This document shows, piece after piece, positions 38,549 through 46,455 of a DNA stretch of 64,000 nucleotides. Source of the stretch: Streptomyces sp. BA2 (GTDB lineage: Bacteria; Actinomycetota; Actinomycetes; Streptomycetales; Streptomycetaceae); assembly GCF_009769735.1 (NCBI RefSeq), contig NZ_WSRO01000002.1:4228001-4292000 (forward strand), given 5' to 3'. Position 1 is the stretch's first letter, and each line of letters begins with the position of its first letter. A program made the position numbers and the translations under genes. Below the pieces are notes generated by a model, which was not told where the DNA came from, made no database searches, and saw only the letters and a program-made list of their open reading frames with translations.

Positions 38549-39508
38549 TCAGTTGAGGTGCGGAGCGACTTCGGCGGCGAACGCCGCCATCTGGTCGGTG
38601 AGTTCGGTGCGCCCGCGCGAGCGGAACCGCACCTGGATCTGCTGCACGCCCATCGCTCCGTACGCCCGCAGCGACTCGGCAAGCGCGTCCGGCTTCCCGC
38701 TCAGGGTGCGCCGTCCGACGGACCAGCCGGGCTCCCCCACGTACAGGGGCTCGGCGATCGCCCCCACGACAAGCGGCTCCGCGACCCCCGCCTCCTCCCT
38801 CAGCCGCTTGAGCCTGGCGATCTGCGCGGGCAGCTTGTCGCGCGGGTCGCCCTGCGGCAGCCACCCGTCACCGCGTACGGCGGCCCTGCGGACGGCGGCG
38901 GGCGAGGAGCCGCCCACCCAGATGGGTACGCGGGACTGCGCGGGGCGCGGCTGCTGGCCGAGCCCGCTGAAGTCGTAGTGCTCGCCGTGGTGTTCGGGGT
39001 ACTCATCGGGCCCGAGGGCGGCCTTCAGAGCGTCGACGGTCTCGTCGAGCACGGGCCCGCGCCGTTCGAAGTCGGCGCCGACGGCCTCGAACTCCTCTTG
39101 TACGTGACCGGCCCCGACCCCCAGGATCAGCCGCCCGCCACTGAGTCGGTCCAGGGTGGCGTACTGCTTGGCGCTGACGAGCGGATGCCGGAGCCCGACG
39201 ACGGCGACGTGGCTCATCAGCCGTACGTTCTCGGTGATCCCGGCGAGGAAGGAGAGGGTCGCCACCGGGTCGTACCAGACGGTGCTCATGGTGTCGGCGA
39301 GCCGCCGCGGAATGGCCACGTGGTCGCAGCTCGCGACGTACGCGAAGCCGCTCCGGTCGGCGGTGCGGGCGATCTCGGCGAGGTCGTCGGCGGTGGCCTC
39401 CGCCTCCCACGCCTCGGCGTAGATGACGCTCTGGGACTGGATCGGGAGCTGCATCCCGTAGACCAGTCGCCCTTGCGGGAATATGTGCGCCAGCGCGTTG
39501 GCAGCCAT
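38549..39508 (-). CDS. LLM-class F420-dependent oxidoreductase
   Basis: The product is 319 residues from the ATG at 39508 (MAANALAHIFPQGRLVYGMQLP). An ATG at 39547 lies inside operator D, so the shorter form is chosen; it also keeps the operator-to-start spacing seen at sites A, B and F. Luciferase-like motifs include SHVAVVGLRHPLVSAKQYATLDRLSGGRLILGVGAGHVQEEFEAVG and VPIWVGGSSPAAVRRAA. It heads the LLM-SDR pair. F420 is the likely cofactor by similarity to TIGR03619-type proteins. Confidence 0.87.
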   Translation of the reverse strand: MAANALAHIFPQGRLVYGMQLPIQSQSVIYAEAWEAEATADDLAEIARTADRSGFAYVASCDHVAIPRRLADTMSTVWYDPVATLSFLAGITENVRLMSHVAVVGLRHPLVSAKQYATLDRLSGGRLILGVGAGHVQEEFEAVGADFERRGPVLDETVDALKAALGPDEYPEHHGEHYDFSGLGQQPRPAQSRVPIWVGGSSPAAVRRAAVRGDGWLPQGDPRDKLPAQIARLKRLREEAGVAEPLVVGAIAEPLYVGEPGWSVGRRTLSGKPDALAESLRAYGAMGVQQIQVRFRSRGRTELTDQMAAFAAEVAPHLN

Positions 39509-39532
39509 GGGAACCCGACCCCTCACCTTGAT

Positions 39533-39547
39533 CTGACGGTCTGTCAT
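39533..39547 (-). promoter_or_regulatory. Operator D, CTGACG-GTC-TGTCAT (degenerate)
   Basis: Ten of 12 arm positions match. It lies 24 bp before the LLM start at 39508 and 42 bp centre-to-centre from the perfect site E. Confidence 0.55.
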
Positions 39548-39574
39548 ATACGGCGACGGGACTCATCGTCGTAG

Positions 39575-39589
39575 CTGACGGGTCGTCAG
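39575..39589 (-). promoter_or_regulatory. Operator E, CTGACG-GGT-CGTCAG (perfect)
   Basis: This perfect copy lies 66 bp before the LLM start at 39508. With site D it forms a pair spaced by four helical turns. Confidence 0.75.
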
Positions 39590-39684
39590 GCAAGGGGTCG
39601 GAGGAGCCTGTCTGCTCCTAAGCCCCGGGATCCCCAGGACCCCTGGCCCCCCTGGCTTGGCAGGCCTCCCAGGCCTGCCAACCC

Positions 39685-40947
39685 CTAGGCGCCAGGCCCC
39701 GCCCACAGCCCATCGGTCGTCAGCCCGAGCAGCTCGATCGCGTTCCCCCGCACGATCCGGTCGACCACGTCCGGCGCCAGGTGACCCATCTGGGACTCGC
39801 CGACTTCCCGGGACTTGGGCCAGGTCGAGTCGGAGTGCGGATAGTCGGTCTCGTACAGGACGTTCCCGACACCGATCGAGTCCAGATTCTTCAGCCCGAA
39901 GGCGTCATCGAAGAAGCACCCGTAGACGTGCTCGGTGAAGAGCTCGGACGGCGGCCGGTGCACCTTGTCGGCGACCCCGCCCCACCCGCGGTTCTCCTCC
40001 CAGACCACGTCCGCGCGCTCCAGGATGTACGGGATCCACCCGATCTGCCCCTCGGCGTACATGATCTTCAGGTTCGGGAAGCGCTCGAACTTGCCGCTCA
40101 TCAGCCAGTCGACCATCGAGAAACAGCAGTTGGCGAAGGTGATGGTGGACCCGACGGCGGGCGGCGCGTCCGCGGACGTGCTCGGCATCTTGCTGCTCGA
40201 CCCGATGTGCATGGCGATGACCGTGCCGGTCTCGTCGCAGGCCCGCAGGAAGGGGTCCCACTCGTCCGTGTGGATGGACGGGAGGCCCAGGTGGGGCGGG
40301 ATCTCGGAGAAGGCGACGGCGCGCACCCCGCGGGCGGCGTTGCGGCGGACCTCGGCGGCGGCCAGTTCGGCGTCCCAGAGCGGAATGAGGGTGAGGGGGA
40401 TGAGGCGGCCGTGCGCCTCGGGCCCGCACCACTCCTCCACCATCCAGTCGTTGTAGGCCTGCACGCCGAGCAGCCCAAGCTCACGGTCCTTGGCCTCGGT
40501 GAACGTCTGCCCGCAGAAGCGGGGGAAGGTGGGGAAACAGAGGGCGGACTGGACGTGGTTGACGTCCATGTCGGCGAGGCGGTCCGGCACACTGAACGAC
40601 CCCGGCCGCATCTGCTCGTACGTGATGACTTCGAGCTTGATCTCGTCCCTGTCGTAACCGACGGAGGTGTCGAGGCGGGTGAGGGGCCGGTGCAGATCTT
40701 CGTAGATCCACCAGTCGCCTATGGGCCCTTCGTCCCCCTTTTCCCCCATCACGGGGGCGAACTTCCCGCCCAGGAAGCTCATTTCCTTCAAGGGGGCCCG
40801 GACGATGCGCGGCCCGCGGTCGTGGAACTTCGACGGAAGCCGGTCCCGCCAGACGTGGGCGGGCTCAACGGTGTGGTCGTCCACCGAGATGATCCTCGGG
40901 AACGTCGGCGGGGTCTCGGCGGTCTCCATATGCTCCATGCGCTCCAT
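39685..40947 (-). CDS. Amidohydrolase_2 (ACMSD-like) family protein
   Basis: The product is 420 residues from the ATG at 40947. The start is uncertain: ATGs at 40938 and 40929 repeat the same ATGGAG context, and an ATG at 41013 has a strong GGAGGGCGGG site but would place operator F inside the gene. Family features are ISVDDHTVEPAHVW, FPTFPRFCGQTFTEAKDRELG, TVIAMHIGSSSKMP and the late YETDYPHSDSTWP. Members decarboxylate or hydrolyse ring-cleavage products through a metal centre. It is a single gene on its own operator. Confidence 0.82.
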   Translation of the reverse strand: MERMEHMETAETPPTFPRIISVDDHTVEPAHVWRDRLPSKFHDRGPRIVRAPLKEMSFLGGKFAPVMGEKGDEGPIGDWWIYEDLHRPLTRLDTSVGYDRDEIKLEVITYEQMRPGSFSVPDRLADMDVNHVQSALCFPTFPRFCGQTFTEAKDRELGLLGVQAYNDWMVEEWCGPEAHGRLIPLTLIPLWDAELAAAEVRRNAARGVRAVAFSEIPPHLGLPSIHTDEWDPFLRACDETGTVIAMHIGSSSKMPSTSADAPPAVGSTITFANCCFSMVDWLMSGKFERFPNLKIMYAEGQIGWIPYILERADVVWEENRGWGGVADKVHRPPSELFTEHVYGCFFDDAFGLKNLDSIGVGNVLYETDYPHSDSTWPKSREVGESQMGHLAPDVVDRIVRGNAIELLGLTTDGLWAGPGA

Positions 40948-40968
40948 GCGCTCCACGGTAGCGCTGAT

Positions 40969-40983
40969 CTGACGACCCGTCAG
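40969..40983 (-). promoter_or_regulatory. Operator F, CTGACG-ACC-CGTCAG (perfect)
   Basis: A perfect palindrome lies 22 bp before the chosen amidohydrolase start. Confidence 0.75.
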
Positions 40984-41258
40984 CTCCCTGTCAGCTACTT
41001 GTCGGCCATCCATCCCGCCCTCCATCCGCCATCCACCGGCCGTTCGTACGCCGATCAATACCGGCCGTCGAGTGCGTGGACCCTGTGAGAGCCGTCTCGC
41101 ACAGCTGACGCATCCGCCATGAACAAGGCAAACTGGCGGGGAGCAAGAGCCAAGTGGAGAACGGAACCAGGCAAAGGGCGACAATCGCGGGCAGGGCAGA
41201 CCCGCGCGCACGACCAGGCACGGTGACGGCCGGGCACGGAAGGGCAGCAGGGGGAGCG
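40984..41258. other. Gene-free region upstream of afsR
   Basis: These 275 bp separate the divergent amidohydrolase and afsR genes. They must hold the afsR promoter. I see ATGG-type short repeats near 41008-41035 but no convincing operator beyond site F. Confidence 0.3.
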
Positions 41259-44210
41259 ATGGACGGTGTACCGCGAGTACCGGACCAACGGCGTCCGGCC
41301 CCGGGGAACGCCCCCGAGGAACTGAGACCGCACTTCAGCGTGCTCGGCCCCGTACGCGCATGGCACGGCGCCGAGCAGCTGTCCATGGGCTCTCCGCAGC
41401 AGCGCGCCCTGCTCGCGGCGCTCCTGCTGCGTGACGGCCGCACGGCGACGGCGCACGAACTGATCGACGCCCTCTGGGGCGACGAACCGCCCTCGCAGGC
41501 GCTGGCCGCCGTCCGTACGTACGCGTCGCGGCTGCGCAAGGTGCTCCCCGCCGGGGTTCTGGTCAGCGAGGCGGGCGGGTACGCGATCGCGGTGGCCGAC
41601 GGCGCGCTCGACCTGGCGCTCGCGGAAGACCTGTGGGCAGAGGCGGAGAAGGCGCGAGGGGTGTCCGACCTGTGCCAGGCCCGTTCACTGGTCAACAAGG
41701 CACTGAGCCTCTGGGACGGCGAACCCCTGGCGAACGTCCCAGGGCCGTACGCGGAAACGGAACGCACGCGCCTGGAGGAGTGGCGCCTCCAGCTCCTGGA
41801 ATCCCGCCTGGACATGGACCTGGAGGTCGGCTGCCACGCGGAGGCGGTGTCGGAGCTGACGGCGCTGACGGCCGCGCACCCCCTGCGTGAACGCCTGCGC
41901 GAACTGCTGATGCTGGCGCTGTACCGCAGCGGACGCCAAGCGGAGGCCCTGGCGGTGTACGCGGACACGCGCCGGCTCCTGGCGGACGAACTGGGGGTGG
42001 ACCCGCGCCCGGGCCTGAAGGAACTCCAGCAGCGCATACTCCAGGCGGACCCGGCGCTGGCGGAACCCTCGGCAGCGGCTCCGGAACCGGCGGCGACGGT
42101 GGTGCGCCCGGCCCAACTCCCGGCGACGGTCCCGGACTTCACGGGTCGCGCCTCCTTCGTATCCGAACTGAGCGAGATCCTCTCGGCGGCGGAGGGCCGG
42201 GTCATGGCGGTCTCGGCGCTGGCGGGAATCGGCGGCGTGGGCAAGACGACGCTGGCAGTCCACGTGGCGCATGTCGCGCGCTCGCATTTCCCTGACGGGC
42301 AGCTGTACGTGGACCTACAGGGGGCGGGTTCGAGGTCGGCGGAGCCGGAGACGGTACTGGGCGCGTTCCTGCGGGCCCTGGGTACCGCCGACTCGGCGAT
42401 CCCGGACTCCTTGGAGGAGAGGGCGGCGCTGTACAGGTCGGTCCTGGACGGACGCAGGGTGTTGGTGGTCCTGGACAACGCGAGGGACGCGGCCCAGGTA
42501 CGACCGCTGCTGCCCGGCATGGAGGGCTGCGCCGCCCTGGTGACGAGCCGGATCCGGATGGTGGACCTGGCGGGCGCGCACCTGGTGGACCTGGATGTGA
42601 TGAGCCCCGAGGAGGCGCTGCTCCTCTTCACGCGGATAGTGGGCGAGGAGAGGGTCACGTCGGAGCGGAAGGCCGCGCTGGACGTGGTGGCGGCGTGCGG
42701 CTTCCTGCCGCTGGCGATCCGCATCGCGGCGTCCCGCCTTGCGGCCCGCCGCACCTGGACGGTGTCGACCCTCGCCGCGAAGCTGGCGGACGAGCGGCGC
42801 CGCCTGGACGAACTTCAGGCGGGCGACTTGGCCGTGAAGGCGACGTTCGAGCTGGGCTACGGCCAACTGGAGCCGGCGCAGGCACGGGCGTTCAGGCTGC
42901 TGGGGTTGGCAGACGGCCCGGACCTCTCCCTGGCGGCGGCGGCAGCGGTGCTGGACCTGCCGGTGGAGGAGACGGAGGACTTGCTGGAGTCCTTGGTCGA
43001 CACGTCGTTGGTGGAGTCGGCGGCACCGGGCCGCTACCGCTACCACGACCTGGTCCGGCTCTACGCGCGTGCGTGCGCCGAGCGGGATGAGGAGCCGCCG
43101 AGTGAGCGGGGGGCGGCCATGTCGCGGTTGCTGGACTTTTACTTGGCTACGGCGGCGGGGGTTTATGCGTTGGAGCGGCCGGGGGATCGGACGGTGGACC
43201 ACTTGGAGTGCGCCGACCGGGTCGGCCTTGCCTTCACCGACGGCACCAAGGCCTTCGACTGGCTGCATGCGGAGGCCTCCTGCATCCTGGCGTGCGTCCA
43301 GCAGTCGCTGAGCAAGGAAAGCCTGCGACGCGCGGTGGACCTGCTGCTCGCGGCGAAGGACCTCGCGGAGTCCGGGGCCATCTCGTACCGGTACGAGATG
43401 GCGACGCGCGCCGCGTGCGAGGTCGCCGCCGCGGTGGGCGACGCGCGTGCCGAAGGACGGGCGAGGGTGAGCCTTGCCCAAGTCCTCAACAAGGTGGGGC
43501 GCTTCGACGATGCCGCCGTCGAACTGGAGCGTGCCGCCACGCTCGCCTTGGACTCCGGGGACCCGTGGACCACCGGGAACGCCCTCAACGAGCAGGGGAT
43601 CATCAACAACTGCATCAACCAGCCCGCAGTGAGCGAGACCCATCTGCGCAAGGCCATCGAGGTCTTCCGCGCCGACGGCAACCGTCACAGCGAGGCGAGC
43701 GCCCTGTGCAACCTGTCCCGGGCCCTCCTCGCGATGGGACGCACCACCAAGTCGATCGACCTCGCCCGGCAGGGGATCGCCATATACAGCGACCTCGGGG
43801 TCACGTTCCGGCTGGCCAACGCGAAGTACGCGCTCGGGCTCGCCCTGAGCGGGGCGGATCGACGCGCGGAAGCCCTCGACCAGATGAACGATGCCCTGCA
43901 GATCTTCGCCGAGAACCGCCAGCGCCTGTGGGAGGGGACGACGCACTACCGCATCGCCCAGGTGTATCTGGCGGACTGCCATGCGGCGCAGGCGGCCCAG
44001 CACTCCGAGCAGGCGCTCGCCATCGGATGCGTCGGTGGCGAGTGGATGCGGGCCAATGTCCTGACCCTGCTGGGAAGGTCCCTCGTCGACCTGGGGCAGG
44101 TGGACCGTGCACAGGCCTGCTGGCGCGAGGCGCTGGCCATCCACGAGGGAGCGGGCGCGCCGGAAGCCGCTCAGGTGAGGAAGCTCCTCGCTGCGGTCAC
44201 GGCCGCCTGA
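41259..44210 (+). CDS. afsR: AfsR-type SARP transcriptional activator with NB-ARC and TPR domains
   Basis: The product is 983 residues from the ATG at 41259, which has GGGGGAGCG upstream; an earlier GTG at 41154 is less likely. The order is an OmpR-type winged helix (about 25-105, SVLGPVRAWHGAEQLSMGSPQQRALLAALLL), a BTAD helical domain to about 265, an NB-ARC ATPase with Walker A GIGGVGKTTL (Lys 329) and a TPR region to the end. S. coelicolor AfsR, of similar length, is phosphorylated by AfsK and activates afsS. Here afsS lies 206 bp downstream and afsK is at 60756-63116, which supports the identification. Confidence 0.88.
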   Translation: MDGVPRVPDQRRPAPGNAPEELRPHFSVLGPVRAWHGAEQLSMGSPQQRALLAALLLRDGRTATAHELIDALWGDEPPSQALAAVRTYASRLRKVLPAGVLVSEAGGYAIAVADGALDLALAEDLWAEAEKARGVSDLCQARSLVNKALSLWDGEPLANVPGPYAETERTRLEEWRLQLLESRLDMDLEVGCHAEAVSELTALTAAHPLRERLRELLMLALYRSGRQAEALAVYADTRRLLADELGVDPRPGLKELQQRILQADPALAEPSAAAPEPAATVVRPAQLPATVPDFTGRASFVSELSEILSAAEGRVMAVSALAGIGGVGKTTLAVHVAHVARSHFPDGQLYVDLQGAGSRSAEPETVLGAFLRALGTADSAIPDSLEERAALYRSVLDGRRVLVVLDNARDAAQVRPLLPGMEGCAALVTSRIRMVDLAGAHLVDLDVMSPEEALLLFTRIVGEERVTSERKAALDVVAACGFLPLAIRIAASRLAARRTWTVSTLAAKLADERRRLDELQAGDLAVKATFELGYGQLEPAQARAFRLLGLADGPDLSLAAAAAVLDLPVEETEDLLESLVDTSLVESAAPGRYRYHDLVRLYARACAERDEEPPSERGAAMSRLLDFYLATAAGVYALERPGDRTVDHLECADRVGLAFTDGTKAFDWLHAEASCILACVQQSLSKESLRRAVDLLLAAKDLAESGAISYRYEMATRAACEVAAAVGDARAEGRARVSLAQVLNKVGRFDDAAVELERAATLALDSGDPWTTGNALNEQGIINNCINQPAVSETHLRKAIEVFRADGNRHSEASALCNLSRALLAMGRTTKSIDLARQGIAIYSDLGVTFRLANAKYALGLALSGADRRAEALDQMNDALQIFAENRQRLWEGTTHYRIAQVYLADCHAAQAAQHSEQALAIGCVGGEWMRANVLTLLGRSLVDLGQVDRAQACWREALAIHEGAGAPEAAQVRKLLAAVTAA

Positions 44211-44226
44211 CCACGCCCGAAGGGGC

Positions 44227-44248
44227 GTTCATCGAACGTTTATGAGTG
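44227..44248 (+). promoter_or_regulatory. Direct repeat resembling the AfsR/PhoP box of the afsS promoter
   Basis: Two adjacent 11-mers, GTTCATCGAAC and GTTTATGAGTG, fit the 11-bp direct-repeat form of Streptomyces PHO boxes. In S. coelicolor, AfsR and PhoP compete for such repeats over the afsS -35 region. They lie 168 bp before the afsS start. Confidence 0.65.
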
Positions 44249-44330
44249 GCTGCCACTCTCATGGGGTCGATCCGTCGCGTCGGGGGGCAGACGGGTCGCA
44301 CGGGCCCTACGGATAAGGTAAGCGGCCCAC

Positions 44331-44374
44331 TACGCCCGTTCGGCGATCCTCGGGGGAGTTGCCGAACGGGCGTA
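44331..44374 (+). promoter_or_regulatory. Perfect hairpin in the afsS leader
   Basis: The arms TACGCCCGTTCGGC (44331-44344) and GCCGAACGGGCGTA (44361-44374) pair perfectly over 14 bp with a 16-nt loop, ending 41 nt before the afsS start. No U-tract follows, so an attenuator, RNA-stability element or operator is possible. Confidence 0.75.
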
Positions 44375-44415
44375 TCCGATCCCGAAGCCCCACCAGAGCT
44401 TAGGAGTTGTCTCAT

Positions 44416-44601
44416 ATGAGCGAAATCGACAAGAGCACCGGTATAACCACCATGGGCGAGGGCCACACTCCCGCTCCGCCGAAGGACGGCACCGCCACGA
44501 CGCAGGGCGAGGGCCACACGCCCGCCCCGCCGGCGAAGGACGGCACCGCCACCACGCAGGGCGAGGGCCACACGCCCGCCCCGCCGGCGAAGGACGCCTA
44601 G
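44416..44601 (+). CDS. afsS: AfsS-like small repeat protein (sigma-factor-like activator of secondary metabolism)
   Basis: The product is 61 residues. TAGGAG (44401-44406) lies 9 bases before the ATG. It is almost entirely three copies of GEGHTPAPP (residues 14-22, 31-39, 49-57), linked by KDGTATTQ. S. coelicolor AfsS is a 63-residue protein with three HMPAP-like repeats, encoded directly after afsR, so length, repeats and position all agree. AfsS raises antibiotic production by an unknown mechanism. A strong terminator follows. A multi-core peptide precursor was considered, but no modification gene is nearby. Confidence 0.82.
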   Translation: MSEIDKSTGITTMGEGHTPAPPKDGTATTQGEGHTPAPPAKDGTATTQGEGHTPAPPAKDA

Positions 44602-44622
44602 AGACTTACATCCTGACGGGAA

Positions 44623-44663
44623 GTCGACCGCGGTGGCGCGGAGGGGGAGCCACCGCGGTCGAC
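44623..44663 (+). terminator. afsS terminator
   Basis: Perfect 15-bp arms, GTCGACCGCGGTGGC and its complement, with an 11-nt loop, begin 22 bp after the afsS stop. Confidence 0.88.
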
Positions 44664-44807
44664 GCATGTCTGGGGGCGGCAGCGCAGCGCCAGGGTGGGG
44701 TAGGCGGCAGCCAACTCGCGCCGCGCGTACTTGCCTCCCCCCACCAGCGCCGGGTCCACCGTCCCGGCGCTGATGGTCCCCCACCGGGACCGCACCCAAG
44801 AACGGGC
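44664..44807 (-). other. Possible remnant coding segment
   Basis: On the minus strand a short frame reads GTISAGTVDPALVGGGKYARRELAAAYPTL. This has a natural composition but no start region, because the repeat element begins at 44808. It may be the tail of a gene truncated when the repeat formed. There is nothing else recognisable here. Confidence 0.25.
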
Positions 44808-45055
44808 GGGAGCTTCGCTTGGCCTGGGTCGGGTGGTGACCGGGGCCGCCCGGTACTCCGAAGTGTGGCGGTTCCGGCGGCGCAGTAAAGGGCGCTCCTA
44901 CGTCGCGTCGGCTACGCCGATTCCGCTGCGCTCCACCCTTGACTGCCCCACCTCCACCGCAGGAGCTTTTGTTGACCGGGCGGCCCAGGAAGGGGGCGTA
45001 GGGGGGCTTGAGGGACTCTTCGGTTTGCTGCCGGGTGCGGACTGGTTCTTCCGGG
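44808..45055 (+). repeat. Left outer arm of a 1.65-kb palindromic repeat
   Basis: These 248 bp are the inverted copy of 46208-46455, with three mismatches seen by eye. The arm begins GGGAGCTTCGCTTGG and ends in GGACTGGTTCTTCCGGG. Confidence 0.9.
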
Positions 45056-45529
45056 GCGGGCGTCACGGGGATCAGGGACTGCCCGGCCGACCGGCTCGGC
45101 TTCGGGGGTGGGGGCGGGTTTCAGCGCCGGGTGCGGACTGGTTCTTCTGATGCGGAAGCCAGGCGATGCTCCTTGACCTGGTCGGCCGGCTCGGCTCCGG
45201 TGGCGGTGACGGGTCTCCTGCCGGGTGCGGGCTGGTTCTTCCGGGGCGCGCGTCACGGGGGAAGCCGGCTGCCCGGCCGACCGGCCCAGCTCCGGCGGTG
45301 GTGAAAGGTGTTCCTGCCGGGTGCGGACTGGTTCTTTCCGGGGCGAAAGCCAGGCGATGCTCCTCGACCCGGCCGGCCCAGCTCCGGGGGCGGGTTTGCT
45401 GCCGGGTGCGGGCTGGCTCTTCTGGCGTGAGCCTCACGGGAGATGACGTGCGGCCCGGCCGAGCGGCTCAACTCCCGGGGCGGGGGCCGGTTTCGCTGCC
45501 GGGCGCGGGACGGCTTATGCGGGGTCTAA
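45020..45529 (+). repeat. Left array of ~95-bp tandem units
   Basis: Six units share the core CCGGGTGCGGACTGGTTCTT (variants), with core starts at 45031, 45127, 45231, 45317, 45402 and 45499, and spacings of 85-104 bp. Each unit also holds CGTCACGGGG- or AAGCCAGGCGATGCTCC-like and CCCGGCCGACCGGC-like segments. Confidence 0.88.
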
Positions 45530-45544
45530 GAAGCGCGGCACTCT

Positions 45545-45815
45545 GCTAGCTCGCCTCGCCCTTTCGAGCCGCTTCATCATCGCCAACTGTAGGCCGGGGC
45601 GGGCCAGAGGGTGGAACGCAAGAGAATCCCACGACACGCCACCCAGCCGCCCCCAGTACATGGGACTTTCCTGCATTCACTCCCCAAACACCCCTCCATG
45701 TACCCAAGATGCCCGATATGTGACCGCCCTAGGTGTCGAATCAAGTCACACCCATCACGCCCACCCCTGTCATCCCCCCTTCATCGTCGCCACCCGCCAA
45801 GGCCGCGTGTTCTCT
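45545..45815. other. Unique centre of the palindromic element
   Basis: About 270 bp without the repeat. It is less GC-rich than its flanks (TACATGGGACTTTCCTGCAT, GATGCCCGATATGTGACC) and has no convincing coding frame. It could hold a small RNA, an origin-like site or just a remnant. Confidence 0.4.
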
Positions 45816-46235
45816 TTCGTGAGGCTCACGCCAGAAGAGCCAGTCCGCACCCGGCAGCGAGACCTGCTCCCGCCACCGGAGCGGAGCCGACCGACCGGGT
45901 CGAGGAGCATCGCCTGGCTTCCGCATCAGAAGAACCAGTCCGCACCCGGCGCTAAATTCCGCCACCGCCGCCGGAGCTGGGCCGGTCGGCCGGGCAGCTG
46001 GCCTCCCCGGTGACGCTCGCCCTGGAAGAACTAGTCCGCACCCGGCAGCAAACCGCCCCACCCCCGAAGCTGGGCCGGTCGGCCGGGCAGCCCCTGATCC
46101 CCGTGACGCCCGCCCCGGAAGAACCAGTCCGCACCCGGCAGGAGACCCGCCCCACCCCCGAAGCCGAGCCGATCGGCCGGGCAGTCGGCTTCCTCCGTGA
46201 CGGTCGGCCCGGAAGAACCAGTCCGCACCCGGCAG
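45816..46235 (-). repeat. Right array of ~95-bp tandem units, inverted
   Basis: Five units in the opposite orientation have the core CCGCACCCGG at 45845, 45940, 46037, 46129 and 46223, with spacings of 92-97 bp. They are the same family as the left array. Confidence 0.88.
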
Positions 46236-46455
46236 CAAACCGAAGAGTCCCTCAAGCCCCCCTACGCCCCCTTCCTGGGCCGCCCGGTCAACAAAAGCTC
46301 CTGCGGTGGAGGTGGGGCAGTCAAGGGTGGAGCGCAGCGGAATCGGCGTAGCCGACGCGACGTAGGAGCGCCCTTTACTGCGCCACCGGAACCGCCACAC
46401 TTCGGAGTACCGGGCGGCCCCGGCCACCACCCGACCCAGGTCAAGCGAAGCTCCC
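46208..46455 (-). repeat. Right outer arm of the palindromic repeat
   Basis: This is the inverted partner of 44808-45055. Its outer edge supplies the last codons and stop of the gene ending at 46441. Confidence 0.9.

Noticed and set aside
39508..39547. ATG at 39547 as start of the LLM gene
   Set aside because: It would place operator D in the coding sequence, and the added residues (TDRQIKVRGRVP) are not typical of the family start.
44416..44601. Multi-core RiPP precursor
   Set aside because: The repeats look like cores, but there is no modification, protease or transport gene nearby, and size, repeats and position after afsR fit AfsS.
45611..45955. Plus-strand frame with a CPICDRPRC motif in the palindrome centre
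   Set aside because: It runs into the antisense of the tandem units, lacks a ribosome site and has shadow-like Arg/Pro/His composition; the CxxC match is probably chance.
44808..46455. CRISPR array or insertion sequence
   Set aside because: Units of ~95 bp are contiguous without unique spacers, no cas genes are present, and no transposase or target-site duplication is visible.
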